A stretch of 64,000 bases of DNA from Rotaria sordida (GCA_905250125.1 CAJNOL010000436.1:1-64000), one strand, 5' to 3'. Positions 1-14,200 are shown, numbered from the stretch's first letter. A program made the numbers and translations. The notes: a model not told the origin generated them from the letters alone.

Positions 1-895
1 TGTCTTCACGGTGCCAATGTTTTATATTTTGAGAAATTAGTATACATGTTTTCTATTTCTTCCATTTCTATATACTCTGCTTCATATAGTACAACTATGA
101 TTAATTTATGAACATATGATGATGAAACAAAAATAAATGTCAGATGACTGTTTGTAGTCGATATATGAATAACTTTGCTGCTTTACAGCTTAGTATTTGA
201 AACTTAAGGATGCAGTGTCAATAAAAAAAAGTGTTCCTGTAGATATTTTGTTTAGTGGTACATGGTAGACTAATTAAAAGATTGAGTTTGATGAGAAACA
301 TCCTTATCAGAAGAGAAGTTCAGAGTAATGACACAAAATCTAGCAAGATCTAAGGGACACACTAAGACCCTGATATTCGAAATCAGCACAGTGAACTGCA
401 TATAGTTATGTGTGTTTCTACGAAAAAATGTTTGATCACTTGAAGAAGTTTTCTCGTAAGTCTATCTGATAAAAAAAATATTTAATTTATCTAACGATTG
501 TATAAAACAATTACAAATGTATATAGATCAGCAGAGCTGCAAAGAATTTCAATAGATATAATGTCATTCGATTCCTTTACTATCAGAATTAAATAAAGAT
601 ATATGTAATAAAAAAAAAATTCACGATCGATTGATGAACTAGCTATTAAAAAAACAAACTGAAATCATTTTTTTTATTCTTTTATTAAAAAAAATATATT
701 CTATGAGCATCACAGGGTTTAATTTTAGACTAAAAGAAGTACATAATGGGATTAAAAAAAAACACTATTAAAAATAAATCAGTTAGGATGAAAAATATAA
801 TGATGATCATAGCAAATGACAATCGATGAATAAAATGATAAAAATCGACTAGCATACATTTCGATGATAAGATTCATTTGCAAAGATTAAACAAT
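1..895. other. No gene seen; AT-rich flank downstream of the carboxypeptidase gene
   Basis: I see no supported exon on either strand. The stretch is AT-rich with several poly-A/T runs. It lies just past the stop codon of the minus-strand carboxypeptidase gene, so part of it is probably that gene's 3' untranslated region. Confidence 0.5.
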
Positions 896-2556
896 TCATT
901 TGGATGATTTTTTCACACTTGATGCCCTCTATTTAAAATAGAAAAAATATCTTTTTTTTTTTCTTCTTTCAAACAAGAAAAAAACAAGAAGAATCTTACG
1001 ATTGTCTGTATTCTATTTAATGGTGTTAAATGATTTAATGTTGCAGTGTCATAACGAGAAACAAGATTAATTGGTACATTATCTGGTCGTATAGGAACAA
1101 GTCTGTCAATAGTTGATGATGAATTATCTCGATTAGATGATGTATCATCTGCTTTTCTGTCGTTCACTTGTACTGCTAAAGAACGCGTTGTTAAAATATT
1201 TGATTTATCAACTAATTCAGCAGAATTTTGTTTACCAACACCCGCTGTTACTCTTTGACGTTGTTGTTGATATTGTTCAGTAATACGTTTTGGATTCTAT
1301 TTATTAAACAAAATAATAATAATAATGATCAATTAAATAATATAAATTACTGATGTTTGAATCGGTGGTTGTATTGCTCGTATATCAAGAATAGAACGAT
1401 TTTGTAAATTAATTATGGTTGATGATTTTGGTCGTGTTTGAGATCGAGGTATACCTAATAAACGTTCATTTACTTTAAAATAGAATACAACTATCATGTA
1501 TATTTTTTCTTTATTAATCAAAACTTACAATGTGTAGAAACTCGATGAGTGACATAATTATTAAGTTGTTGTTGTTGTCGTCCATCATCACTTTGATTTC
1601 CTGTTGTTATTCGACTTACATCTAATTCACCTTCATTTTCAATAATTACTTCAATAGAATTATTCTATGGAAATAAAAAATATTCTTTACGAAAAAGAAA
1701 TTTTATTAAATATATTCATACTTCATCAATACGAGAACTTGATGCTAACAATGGATACATAGTTGTTGAAAGACTTGTTGCATTTGTAACTGATTCACGT
1801 TCAATCCCTTCAATAAACAAAAAATAAAATACCACAAAAAATGAATAGAATATAATGTTATTTAATTATTATTTAGAAATTCAAATTGACAAAGGTTAAT
1901 TATGAGTTCTAAACAAATTTTTTAATCTTATAATGGATAGATAACTACATATCAATGTGGGAATCTAGTAAATACAATCAATTTATAAAACAAAAAAAAA
2001 ACAATAACAAATATATTCAAACTGCACACCTCGAACATATTGCATTGGAAATAAGGCTGAAAATAAATGCATAATATATAAGAAATATTTTAATAATGAA
2101 ATAGAAAAATAAATGTAAATGTTTTTTTTTTTTTTTAGTTTTTAAATTACTTACAATTAAGTCGTCGAAGCAAATAAGTAGCAGTAAAAGCATCCCGAGG
2201 TTCGTTAACTAAATGTATTTCATTTGTTATATTGGTTTGAGATGAGGACATAGAAGAATAGCGAAGTGCATATTCTAGAATTAACATGAAATGATGGTTA
2301 GTAAGATACTTGAGATGAATATTTTTTTCGAAAATTTATCCATCTTTAAAAAGAACATCTCAAGTACCTGGTTTAGATGTATTTTTTCCTGATGATGGCT
2401 GTGATGGAAAAAGTGAAGAAGATGTTAGTAGGACATCATCATCTGAAAGCTGTTGAGATAGTTGACGTTTATCTCGTTGAGTAAGTGGCACATCTCGAGT
2501 TAAAATTTTGTAATATTCAGCCTAGAAGAAGAAGTAGAAGCAAGCTATACACACAT

Positions 2557-2590
<34 letters not shown>

Positions 2591-5500
2591 AGAAGTATAA
2601 AAAATATCAGAATGTTAAATATTAGATAAGATCTAACCCACCCCTCCCATAAATAGTATTGAAGATCTGCTATAAATCAAGATGAACAACACATACCTAG
2701 AATTCTCTTATTCTATAAATACCTGTGACTGTTGTGCTCTTTCATCATTTGGTGTCATTCGATTAGTTGTATTATTTGTTCTTGATAATACTGGCCATCG
2801 ACTTGTTCGATTATTCGTTTCATTTGATCCATCATTTCGTGTGGAATCACTATTAGTATCAACTCGTTGTATTAAAGGTGGTGTTGGTTTACGTGTATTA
2901 TCAACCTAATAAATACAAAGAAAAGTCATATTAATTAACTAAATAAAAATCAATAAAGAAGAAGAAGAAGAAGAAGAAGAAATATAGCGATTATTCAAAA
3001 GTAAATCAAACAAATTAAAGAAGTAGCAAATATTGCGCTCTATAATCCTGAAAGTAAACATTATGCATAGAATTCGAAATACTATAATAAGAACACAGGC
3101 AAAGGAGTAAAGAATCTAGCATTCATTTTCGAAATATTTATAGATCTATATTTATTTTCATGAAAGCTAAGTAGTACCAATGATGTTTCCATACGAGAAG
3201 GTCGAGCATTTAAACATGCATAACAGTTACAAACAAGATAAGAATCAGATCCACGACGTTTTCTTCGTCGTCGTCTTTTTTCAAGAACAGTCTGGAAAAG
3301 TTTTTCATTGAAAAACAATGATAGCGATATGTTAGATATTTACCTGTTCTAAACTATCATTATTTTCAGCTGTTAGAATACTAGTTTCTAATAAATCCTT
3401 GATAATGAAAAGAAAACAAAGATTATAGAAAATAGATCTCAGAATGAATTATGATAGTAAGATTAAATCAAAAAACAAAATATTAGGTATATTAAAGTTA
3501 GAATGAAAAGAACTTACAATGGTTGGAAAGCGGGTATTACGAGATTTGGATAAGGGTAAGCCAACAACAGTTTTGGTCTGATTACAAATACAATATCAAA
3601 TAAATGTTGACAATATTTGTATGTATTAAAATATATATTTACTTTTTCAATATTTTCTTTATCATTTTCATCTTTTCTTTTTGATTCTTTCGATGCTTTT
3701 GTAGTTGATTTTTTCTTTCGAGTTTTTTTCAATTGAACCTTAAAATAATATAATGAATTTATTAGCTAGACTTTTTCTATAATTAAATTTACTTTAGCAG
3801 CAGCAATAACTTCTAAATGTTTTGGTAGACCATCATCAATTGATGAATCCGATCCTCCATCATCACTAAAATAAATATTCGATTTATAATTAATTTTTTC
3901 TTATTTGTTTTTAATACCTCGAATCATCTTCAGATGACCATTGATCTAGATCAATATCATCTAATGATGGTGCATTAATACCACGTGAAAGAAGTTTCAT
4001 TTGAATTGCATGTCGTAAATTATCTTCTAATTCATTCAATATTCGATCACGCTAAAATATAAAATTACAATAATTATAATCAAATATTTTAAACAAAAAA
4101 AAAATAACGAACAAAACAACATTAAAAGAAAGTCTACAGAACGAACATAAGAGAAGAACATAAAAAAATATGTACTGAAATTATTAAAATTTTGTTTTTT
4201 TTTTCGATGTTGAAACTAATGATGATAAATCTGATTGATATATATTCAAAGAATGATTTATTAATAAATTAATTGAAAAAAAAAAACATAATTGTATTAA
4301 ACTTACTTTAGTATGATCTGGATCACAATAATCAAGTAAAGAATCAAGAAAATGATAACCGATAGATTCAAGATCTTCTGTAGTAAATTGATGACCTGCT
4401 CGATTCTGTTGTGTTGATCCACAAAAAGTAGCCTGAAATTTCAATATCAATATAAGAATATATATTGTTTAAAACGAAATAATTAAACCTCTAATGTATA
4501 ACTATTCATAATACCCATTGCCCACATCACTACACGTCCAGTTCCTTCTTTATTTTTTTGTACTTTAAATTTACATGAATAATATGAAAACTAAAAATAA
4601 GTGAAAATTTTAAAGACTTCAAAAATAAAATGAAAAATAATAAGATATAAACTTTAGTTGGATCATTTTTCGATAAGATTGCTGGAAAAATTCTTTCTTT
4701 GAATCGTTCATTTGGTAAATGTTTATTTTCACAACCATAAATGAAAACATTTTGTTTTCTTGAATGTCCATGAAAATCACAATAAAGAATAAGTTCTGTT
4801 TCAGTCATAAATCTATAAATATAAAATTTAATTTAATCTATATTACGCATCTATCAAACTCGAACGTTCGAGTTTCGCTCTTGACTACAATCATTTTCAA
4901 TCAATTAAAATAAGGAAATAGAAGTAAACCTAATGAAATGATATCAGGTTTGACTATAGTAGATCTACATACAATGGAATAAATAATCCAAAAACCGAAC
5001 GTCTGTAGGTATACTAAAAAAGTCAACAATATTTAGAAACACTCGACTTCGAACTTTAGAATGCTTCCATGATTGTTCATATACCTCAAGAAATGCTTGG
5101 TCAACTATCTGAACTGACTAGATAGTTTCGAATATCGAGTCAGAGTTCGGATTTAGTGTATGCCTAATCTATATGAATATATGAATGTTCAAACCTTTTG
5201 ACCATTTCTCTTGTATGCCAAATAGATGGATAAGCATCTTTCAATATTGTTTTATAATTTCGATTTAAATCTCGACCAGCTAGTGAACAACGATAATTAC
5301 CAACGATAACACCATCGGGATTAAGCATTGGAATAATTTTAAAAATAAAATTATCTCGAAGAAGCTAAAAACGAAAAAAGAACAAAGATAAATTCATTTC
5401 AAAAATTATTTGTCATACTTGTGCATCAGCTGAATCACCAAGTAAAAAATCTAATAAACCTTTCATCATCCATGATGCATTTGTTTCACCAGGATGAACA

Positions 5501-7597
5501 CGTGCTGTAACAACAACACCTTTTTTCATTTGTTGTTCAGATGATGTGGATACATTTGTAGGATTTATTGTTATTGTTGGACTTGTTATTGTTAATAAAT
5601 AAACAGAATTACCAGCTAATGTTCGACAAAGAACTTTTTGTTTACAATATTGACTTTTTATATGATCAGATTGAATATCATTTAAATAATCCTAACAATT
5701 AAAAAATAAATTAAGAAACGAAAAAAATTTATTATCTAATTACTTGTAAATCAGAATATGTATATGGATAACAATGAGCAAAATAATATGTATCATTATC
5801 ATTTGGAAATTTACATGTCCAAGTGAGTGAATACATATTTGATGAAGGATTATCAGGTGCACTAAAAATAAACAATAAATAATATTTTCAATAAATACCT
5901 AAATATTATTCATACGGTAAATTATTTCTATAATAGACTATTTCTTCGCCCCATCGTCGCCAACCAATACTTTTATTTTCTGCATCATTTACACTATACA
6001 TCAAAGGTTTCATGCCATTACTATAAAGACTTGTCGGCTAAAGAGTTTTGCACTAATAATCAATTAGAATAAAAATACAAATGATTACTTTGAAAAAGTT
6101 AACAATAGTGAAACGATATCTTTTATTAGCTCGAATATTTTGTAAACGAAAATAAAACCATTGTGTATTACGTTTTGTATAAAGATCATATCGAAGATAT
6201 AGTTCATATTCAAATTCACCACTATGAATAAAAAAAAATTAAATTAAATAAATTATTTTTAATTTATCTTACACTTGAACAGCTTTCATTAGATTTCCAC
6301 TTTCAAAACGAGATTCAAATAATACAGTTGTATCTTCAGAATTTCGAATTGCTACAGCAGCTGGTCTACAACCTTCTCTATTACCACCAATTCGAGATCG
6401 AATAAACTATTTATTACAACATACATATATATATATATTTCAAAAGAAAAAGTAATTAAAATCCATCATATAACTTACATAACCACATGTTTCTGGATTG
6501 TAATTAAAGACAATGCGACCATTATTCTCATCATAACTACGAACAAATGGCATATGATCAGTAGCTAAAATAAATAAATTGCTGACAAAAAAAAATTCTA
6601 AATAAAAAATGCAAAATCACAAACTTGGTTTATAGAAAAGTTCTGGTTGTTTTGGTGATACATTAATATGTTTAACACGTGCTTCAGTTAAAACTTCGAT
6701 TTCAATGGGCCACCGTGGTTCAAATGAATTTTCATCATTTTGACTTCGTAAAGTTAAATTATATGAAATACGAGTTTGTCGTACAGGCTAAAAGAAAAGA
6801 GAATGACACAAGTTAAAACTTAATATTCAAATATCTTTCAAACTTACTAATCGTCGATCTGGAACAAATGGTTTGCCTTTATATTCTAAATAAATCATGT
6901 TAACTAATATCAATCAATTCAAAAAAATTAAAATTTCTTTTTTTAATGCGTTCTCTCATCTATATCATGCAATAATAAAAGCTTTTTACTAATTTGAAAA
7001 TTCATATTAAGCTGATTAATAAAAATTTTATAATTTATCTAATAATATATTGATGTAATATAAACATCAATATATTATAGAAACACAAAAAGAAGAGAAA
7101 AAGAAAACATAATTTCTTTGTCTAATATAGACAACATGCAAATTAAAAACCCACCAGAAGTCTCCTGAGGAGATCGACGATCACTATTTACTGGAAGAAA
7201 AAAAATATATATATATATATTTCACTCTTGGTGAATGTATTGTGTAAAATGTACTGAATAAATTAATTAAAAATATGAAAACAAAACCTACTTGCTTGTT
7301 CTTCATCACCGGAACTCGATTCAGAATCACTTGATGATGATATAAGTTGAGACTTCGACGGAACAAAGCCATATTTTTTCACGATTTCACTTCGACCTTC
7401 ACAAATAAAACAAGGTCAATGCTTCATCAAATAACACAAACTTTACCGGTAAAATAGCCATAGTGTTGAAGATGTTTTCGCATAAAACTATCGTATGGGC
7501 TCTTTAAAAAAACCAAAAAAAGTAATATTAACAATAAAAAATATCAAATTAAATATCATACTGATATAAGAGCATAGTTTGATTCAGCCAACTCCAT
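896..7597 (-). CDS. Cytosolic carboxypeptidase, CCP2/AGBL2-like (M14 zinc peptidase)
   Basis: Enzymes of this family remove C-terminal glutamates or the terminal tyrosine from tubulin tails, mostly in cilia. I trace about 31 exons with phase-compatible GT-AG junctions. The start is ATG at 7597 ([12 protein letters not shown]) and the stop is at 896-898; the product is about 1,180 aa. The short N-terminal segment [10 protein letters not shown] resembles AGBL2. The CCP N-domain is in exons at about 6.8-5.7 kb ([28 protein letters not shown]). The catalytic M14 domain is in exons 5691-5419 (RVHPGET, zinc His and Glu), 5364-5195 ([23 protein letters not shown]), 4812-4653 ([11 protein letters not shown], zinc His), 4590-4489 and about 4434-4312 (SYTLE followed by ATFCGST, catalytic Glu). 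All expected metal and catalytic residues are visible, so it should be active. The C-terminal third (about 4.05-0.9 kb) is low-complexity, rich in Ser, Asn and Lys, and carries a basic stretch ([10 protein letters not shown]). It faces the FKBP6-like gene head to head. Confidence 0.9.
2557..2585. repeat. (CA)n microsatellite in a carboxypeptidase intron
   Basis: A near-perfect CA dinucleotide run lies in an intron of the C-terminal part of the carboxypeptidase gene. A (GAA)n run at 2957-2981 lies in the next intron upstream in gene order. Confidence 0.9.
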
Positions 7598-8591
7598 GAT
7601 TTTGACGGTTGAAGATCAATGTCTTATTAGTTGATTATTATTCTTACTATCCAAAACAGTAATGTTGAGAGAACAGAAAAGAAGATTGAAGTTCGGTGAA
7701 ACAAACAGAAAAAGAAAATCTATAGAAACAAATTGGTTGTTTCTAAATAAAAATTTTGATGCACAATTTCTTAACGCGTAATTCAGTAAAGCATCAAGAA
7801 TGCTTATTTTAAAAAGTGTCCCTTTTCGAACGAAAAAATAACAAATTTTTATTAAGAAGAAAAATTATTTTTTTTCTTAACAGAACAACAAATTTGACTT
7901 AAATTTCAATGTTTCTTTTTTTTTCTTTCATGATAATACACTTTCTTTGTTTATTTAATATTTTTTTTTCTTTCATCAACATAAGATCGTTTTTGTTAAA
8001 TAAAAGTTTCAAACGTAATATACACCATCATTTCATGATAAAGTAAAAACATATTGATCAATGTTGAAAATTAACGGTGAAAACAGTATATCAGCTCATA
8101 ATGGGCTGAACCCATACTCAAAACGTTGTTTTAACATAGCTTTCAAAATCATTCAGAATAGACTTGATGTAAGTTGAAGTGGCCAGACTCTACTCTGACC
8201 CATCTTTTGTCTTGTCACTATTGAAAATCCACAAGAAATAATAAGAACGATTCATGTAGTTTTTATCTCTTATTAAGATATCATAATTTGTTCTGTACAT
8301 CTTCTTTTCCATAGTAACGAATGACCAATGAATGACAAATAAATGAATTTTAATCAATTCTAATCTTTAATTCAAATAACAATAAACGAAATGAAGAAAC
8401 GAGAAATAATCTATAATAGAAAAACTCAGAAAAAAAAAACATATTCAAAGAAACTATTAGCGACATCATTATTAAACTTAATACATTGAAAGTAGCGTTT
8501 AGTTCTATGTACAAATATTCACAATTTAACGAATTTATTCAATCATAAGATATCGATATATTTTAGTTTTAGTTTATAGACAACTTTTTCT
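7598..8591. promoter_or_regulatory. Shared intergenic region between two divergent genes
   Basis: This 1 kb separates the start codons of the minus-strand carboxypeptidase and the plus-strand FKBP6-like gene, so it must hold both promoters. It is AT-rich with poly-T tracts around 7860-7970. I see no convincing TATA box or known factor site. The promoter role is inferred from layout only. Confidence 0.5.
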
Positions 8592-10572
8592 ATGACTAAA
8601 TTAAATAAAGCAAGTGAACAAGTACTCAATGAACTTCTCAATGATGTAAATACATTTTCATAAAACAATCATGAAAGAAAAAGAAAAAAAGTACAATCAT
8701 TAGTTCTCTTTTTATATATTTGAATAGGATGCTGATCTTGATGAATATGGTGAATGGACAGATGAAGCATTAACTCGTGCTACTTCAAAACAGCCTATTG
8801 ATGGTGGTGGTGAAGAAGAATATGGTCATGTTAAATTACGTAAACCAATTGATATGCAAACATTATGTTCAAGTAAAGGTCAAATATTAGAACTTGATCA
8901 AAATGAATTAGATTCAGCTGAATTAGCACGAATAGCAACACAAATGGCAATGGATAATATTAAAGAAAATCAACAAACTCATACAGATCAATATATTAAT
9001 AATGAGCTTAAATCAACAATACCATCGAGAGATTTATTTAGTCAACGATTAATTGATAATACACAAGATTTTGATGATCAAGTTCGATTGTTATTTTTGT
9101 TTTTCTCTTTGATTTATGAATCATTATCTTATTTTTCATCTAGCTTGGTGGTATGCAACATTTAATTAAAACTAATGGAGATGATGGTATACCATTAAAT
9201 GGTATACCAAGTAGTGAAGCTGCAGGTGGAATATGGAAACAAATTATTTATAGTGGTGTTGGAGAAACACCACCACTTGGTTCAACTGTACGTATTCATT
9301 ATAATGCATATTTTGAACTTAATGATGAACCATATGATAGTACAGTAAGTTATTATTATATTGTAATATTAATTTATACATTCATAGATTTAGTATATAA
9401 GACGTCGACCATGTGAATTTCAATTAGGAAAATTTAATGTTCTACCAGGTTTAGATCTTGCTGTTCGAACAATGCAAAGACGTGAACGAGCAAAATTTAT
9501 TATCAGTAGTGATTTACTCTATGGTGAATATGGTCTGTATTCAATTATTATTATTATTATTATTTTTTTTTGATTTATTATAAATTTTTATTTTTCATAT
9601 ATCTAGGTTGTCCACCACGTATTCCACCAAAAGCATGGTCTTTATTTGTTATTGAATTAATATCATGGATTGATTGTACATTAATTGAAAAATTAAATAA
9701 ATTAAAAACAACTAATGATGATGAAATAACAGAAGATTTTGATGAACGTATACGTATAGCACAAACATTACGTGATATGGGAAATGTAATATAAAAATTT
9801 GAAGCAAAAACAAAAAATTTCATTAAAAATTTTTATATTTAGGATGAATATGCTAAACATAATCTTGAACGTGCTATTCGTTATTATGCAAAAGGAAAAC
9901 AATTTTTACTTAAAACTAAAACAACTAATGAAAATCAAACTATACAACAGAAAGAACTTTTACTTAAACTTTATCTCAATTCAGGTAGAATAAAAAAATT
10001 TAACAGACAAGAATTTCTGAGAAGATATTTAAATATTCTAATCATGATTTCCGTTAGAGTATTTTCATTATAAAAGTTGTGTGAAGATTAGAGATGTACA
10101 GAATTAAATTTTCTTGGTCTCGGTGATTTTAGTTTTTTTGAATTTCGACCTAGAAAGTTTATTCGTATCATATCTTGATGAAAATAGTTGACTTTGACCT
10201 TGACAAGAACCGTGCTTAGAATATTTAAACAAGTTTTTAGAAATTCTTGTCTGTTTAAGAATTCTTTTATTTAAATGATTAATTTTATTTTAAGCTCAAT
10301 GTTATCTCAAATTACGAAATCATGAACGTACAATTAAAAATTGTAATGAAGCATTACAATTGGATCCTAAAAATATCAAAGCTTTATTTCGAATAAGTAT
10401 TGCTTATCGTTCATTACATCAATTTGATCAAGCACATACTTATCTTAATACAGCAATCAATATTGAACCATATAATGCTGAAATAATTGATGAAGCACAA
10501 AGACTTGATCGAGCTATTGAACAACAAAAGAAAAATGAACAAAAATTATATTATAGAATGTTTAATAAGTAA
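8592..10572 (+). CDS. FKBP6-like FKBP-domain/TPR protein (shutdown-type)
   Basis: In animals this family is an HSP90 co-chaperone of the piRNA pathway in germ cells. Seven exons: 8592-8645, 8728-9081, 9144-9344, 9394-9532, 9607-9785, 9843-9984 and 10295-10572, giving 448 aa with matching phases. The FKBP fold spans about residues 150-255: IWKQIIYSGVGE, PYDSTYIRRR, MQRRERAKFI, then GCPPRIPP and FVIELISWIDC. These track vertebrate FKBP6, including its GCPP.IPP motif. C-terminal TPR motifs follow (HERTIKNCNEALQLDPKNIK) and the tail ends YYRMFNK, like the WHRMF of FKBP6. The acidic N-terminus (LDEYGEWTDEA) is also family-like. Intron 6 (310 bp) is longer than the others because it carries an inverted-repeat insertion. 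FKBP6-type domains usually lack strong isomerase activity, and this one is probably the same (inference). Confidence 0.88.
9999..10258. mobile_element. Foldback/MITE-like element inside FKBP6-like intron 6
   Basis: Left arm 9999-10041 and right arm 10215-10258 are near-perfect inverted copies about 42 bp long, with the outer core ACAGACAAGAATTTCT. The interior (about 175 bp) has no ORF. The ends sit at TTAA/TTTAA, so a TTAA target site is possible but not certain. It accounts for most of the intron's extra length. Confidence 0.75.
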
Positions 10573-10591
10573 TAACTGTTTTGTCAGATGA

Positions 10592-10599
10592 TTTGTTTG

Positions 10600-10627
<28 letters not shown>
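10592..10627. repeat. (TTTTG)n repeat in the 3' UTR
   Basis: Tandem TTTTG units follow the FKBP6-like stop codon and directly precede the likely poly(A) signal. Confidence 0.8.
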
Positions 10628-10631
<4 letters not shown>

Positions 10632-10633
<2 letters not shown>

Positions 10634-10637
10634 TAAA
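10632..10637 (+). terminator. Likely poly(A) signal AATAAA of the FKBP6-like gene
   Basis: A canonical AATAAA hexamer lies 60 bp after the stop codon at 10570-10572. It is a good candidate but is not tested. Confidence 0.5.
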
Positions 10638-11043
10638 ACTAACATATGAAATAAGAAATTATCGGTTTCTTTTTCTTTTTTAATATCATGAAAATTCATA
10701 TCTGCCGGCTTTATATTTGATTATGCATATCGTAGGATTATTTTTACGTACATAAATATCAATGATATATTAAAATGTATGAATACAGAGCACGACAGGA
10801 AAAAAAATCATATATACAACAATTGGGAGAAAAAAAGAATCTTTATTAATTAATTAATTAGGGAATTGTATTGAAACATGTATGAATCACTGATGAAAAA
10901 TAGCAGAGAAAAATTTTCAATCGACTAATATTAATTTTTATGAACGTAGTTTAATTACTAATTCAATTATTGAAACACGTTTAGATAGTAGAGAATTAAT
11001 ATCAAATCGATGGATCACATTATAATGTACACAGTGAGTAGTC

Positions 11044-11262
11044 AACCACAAAAATCAAAGATTCTAAGAAAATTTTCTTTTCTATCAACCTTTGTGAAAC
11101 TATCTGTACCGATCATTTTGGTAAAAGAACTATTCAAAGTCGATGAATAAATGACATTACCGGAGTGACTACAGTTTTTCTTATCAAAATGATCGATACA
11201 GATTACATCATGGAATCTGATAGGGAAAAAATTTTTCTACGAACCTTTGGTTTTTATGGTTA
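11044..11262. mobile_element. Foldback element, about 220 bp with roughly 88-bp arms
   Basis: The left arm (11044-11130) and the reverse complement of the right arm (11174-11262) match through blocks such as TCGATCATTTTG (one mismatch), TTTTCT...TATCA and AACCATAAAAACCAAAG. Only about 43 bp lies between them. There is no ORF. A transcript here would fold into a long hairpin. Confidence 0.75.
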
Positions 11263-14200
11263 AATATTCATAGAAGTATTCAATTATACTGCGAAAATTT
11301 TGAAAATTTCCGTGATTCTATTGCATATTATCATTTATACTTGCAAATCCTGTTTTCAATGAGCTTTCATTTGATATAAAATTCTCGCATGTTTTAAACC
11401 ATAAACATAATATCCTCTTAGATATGTTTATATTCAATCAAATAAAAAGAAATATAAAGAATATACTTCATTACCTATTTTATTTAAAAATATTCCTATG
11501 AACTAAAATTCACTACTACTCACATCAATGATTTCAGCGACCAGAAAATGGTCAGAACTTGAAAGCAAAAATTCGGTAATCAGATTCAATAGTCGACTCT
11601 GTCCAATCAATTCCGACTGAAACTAGAAAAATTGAACTACCGAACTCTTACTTTCGAATTCTTACCATTTTTCAGCCAGTGCCTGCTGGACTTCATTCAC
11701 TTGACTATGGCAGACAAATATCCAATATTCTATTGTCTCCATGATTATTTCTTGATGAAAATGAATTATTATGATTGAATCATAACATTTAAATAAACTT
11801 CCAACAAAATCTATTATCTATCGACACTGAAACAAAACAAAAATGTAAACATTAGATTAAATATAGAAAAAAAAAAGGAAACACATACAATCATTCAAAA
11901 GAATATCATCATAGATTGAATAAACTAATACGATATGAACATCGATTTTTTTTGTTTTGTTAGTTTAAATAAAAATCATATCAACTATCCGGATGTCAAA
12001 TAAGATAATTTGATTTGTACTTAAGAACATAAAACAACTTAATTGTTATCTCTATATTTAGTTTGCGGTAAAATATGTTTTTTTCTTTAGATAGATATAA
12101 TCATATATTAAGAGTTTAAAAATGTAAATAGAAACGTGTACATGTCCTTGAATATCAAGGTTTCTTATCGAACATAATTATCAACTGAAGTGTATTATTT
12201 CAAAATGTGTGAGATATCACTTTTTTTTTTTTCATCCGATAAACTGTTTATTATTGATATAGATTGTGATATAATAATGAAACAAATTTTTATTTTTTTT
12301 GTACAATTCACAGTCAATTTGACTGTTATATTTATTGGACAATCGATCAATTTTAAACATAAATAATACTTTTCTTTATTCAATGATAATAACAAAAACT
12401 CTTTGTAGTTTATAATCATAAATAATAATGTGTCGAATCACACACACACACACCTATGTTTTGATTCTTTTTTAATTTGTCATAAAAATTATATTTATGA
12501 TTTAAATAGAAGTAAAAAAAGAAATTGAACATACTTCATCTATTAATCTTATTGTTTGCATACGTACTCACAAATATCGATATTCTAATTTTTTTTTTCT
12601 TCTCTTCTTTTTCCACTCTCTGATATAAAGAGCATGTATTTGCATTGTACCATCGTTACTGTTGTTCTATCTCTCTCTCTTTCTCTTTCTCTAGAGAGAA
12701 TATTATAATACATTTTTTCTGATCATCATTAGTATTAAAGTAAGTTTAAAAAGAAAAAAAAAAATTTATTATCATTGACCTCTCTCCCCATTTTTTATTT
12801 TATTTTATGCCTTTAAAAAACAAAAGATGATCTTTAAAGACATTGAGACTATAGTTTACCTTGATATGTCGTATGTATTCATTTATATATCATTATCTTC
12901 GTTTCACAACATTTCGTTCTATGATCATGTCACTGATGTGCAACTCGAGCTTTTTCAAGGTGATTCTTTTTTGATATAGATATATACATATATTCATATT
13001 GTATAATAATGTTCTTCTTTCTTTCTTTCTTTCTTTCTTGAGACTTTGCATTAACATATGAGAGATTTTCATTCACCTTCAAGTTCAATTTATGTATTTT
13101 ATGTATATATACATGTTGTATTTGTATATATGAACCTGTCATATAAGTAAGTGAAGATGAGCCCTTGGTTTGGTCAGAATAGAAAACGATGAGTCTCACA
13201 CTCAAATGACGAAAAAAGAGAATGAGTGATTTAACATGAAATTGACATTCATTTTTTTCAAGGTTTAGTTCAGTCTAAGCTTTACATATGTGTGTATGTA
13301 TATGAATAAAATGAATTAAAATAGAGAACAGTGTAAGCATATATTTCATCATGATGCCATCATAGTCAGAAAAAAAGAATTGATTCATTTAATAAGAAGT
13401 AAGTAGCACAAAAAAAAAAAAAGAAATCTTCATTGAACTTGAGTTTTTCTATTGAAAATGAAGAGATAATTGAAAAAGTAAATCTCTTACTTTTTTTTTC
13501 TTATTCTCTTTATTTGTTTTGTTTGTTAAATATACTTCTTGAGTCTGTTTAATCAAATATTAATTACACTTACTCCACATTCATCTATACATATACAGAG
13601 AGATCATATGAATTTAACAATTCGATACCAGACATTCATATCATTTCAAACAATCAATTCTCTCTTTTTTTTGTTTGATTGTTGTTATTTCTTTCAATTA
13701 CTTTCAACCCACAAAAAAAACAAGAATACTTGACCGCATATGTCTCTATTCATAGATAGATTACATCAGTCGGTTCTAATTTGATTAGAATAGACGATAA
13801 TATGACGGTATTCTTTGGTTTTATGTTGAGACGATAAAAGATATATAAAAAAAAATGAAAGTAACAGAGACCAAGGATGACTTTCCAGCCCCGTTTAAGG
13901 ATTAGCCTTTTTCAATCCTTGATTGTCTCTCTATATATATTGACATCGTATGTATATAATAGTTTATAATGAACTCTGCCACTCTCTGTAAATAAGAGAA
14001 TAAATTGTTTTTATTTTTTCCCTTCTGCTCAATACAAACTCACACCTAATATTAGTATATAAATAAGGGTCATTAGTCGTACTTAGAAACTCATTTCGAA
14101 CAAAAGAATGTACATATATATATATATAGTTATAGACAAAAAGAATATTTTGTTTAGTTGATAACTAAAGAATGATCAATGGTCTATCATTTCACAAGGT

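Noticed and set aside
10940..11760. Possible minus-strand small gene with exon-like pieces
   Set aside because: One piece has a good donor and another a plausible C-terminal end, but no acceptor and phase combination joined them, and a foldback lies between.
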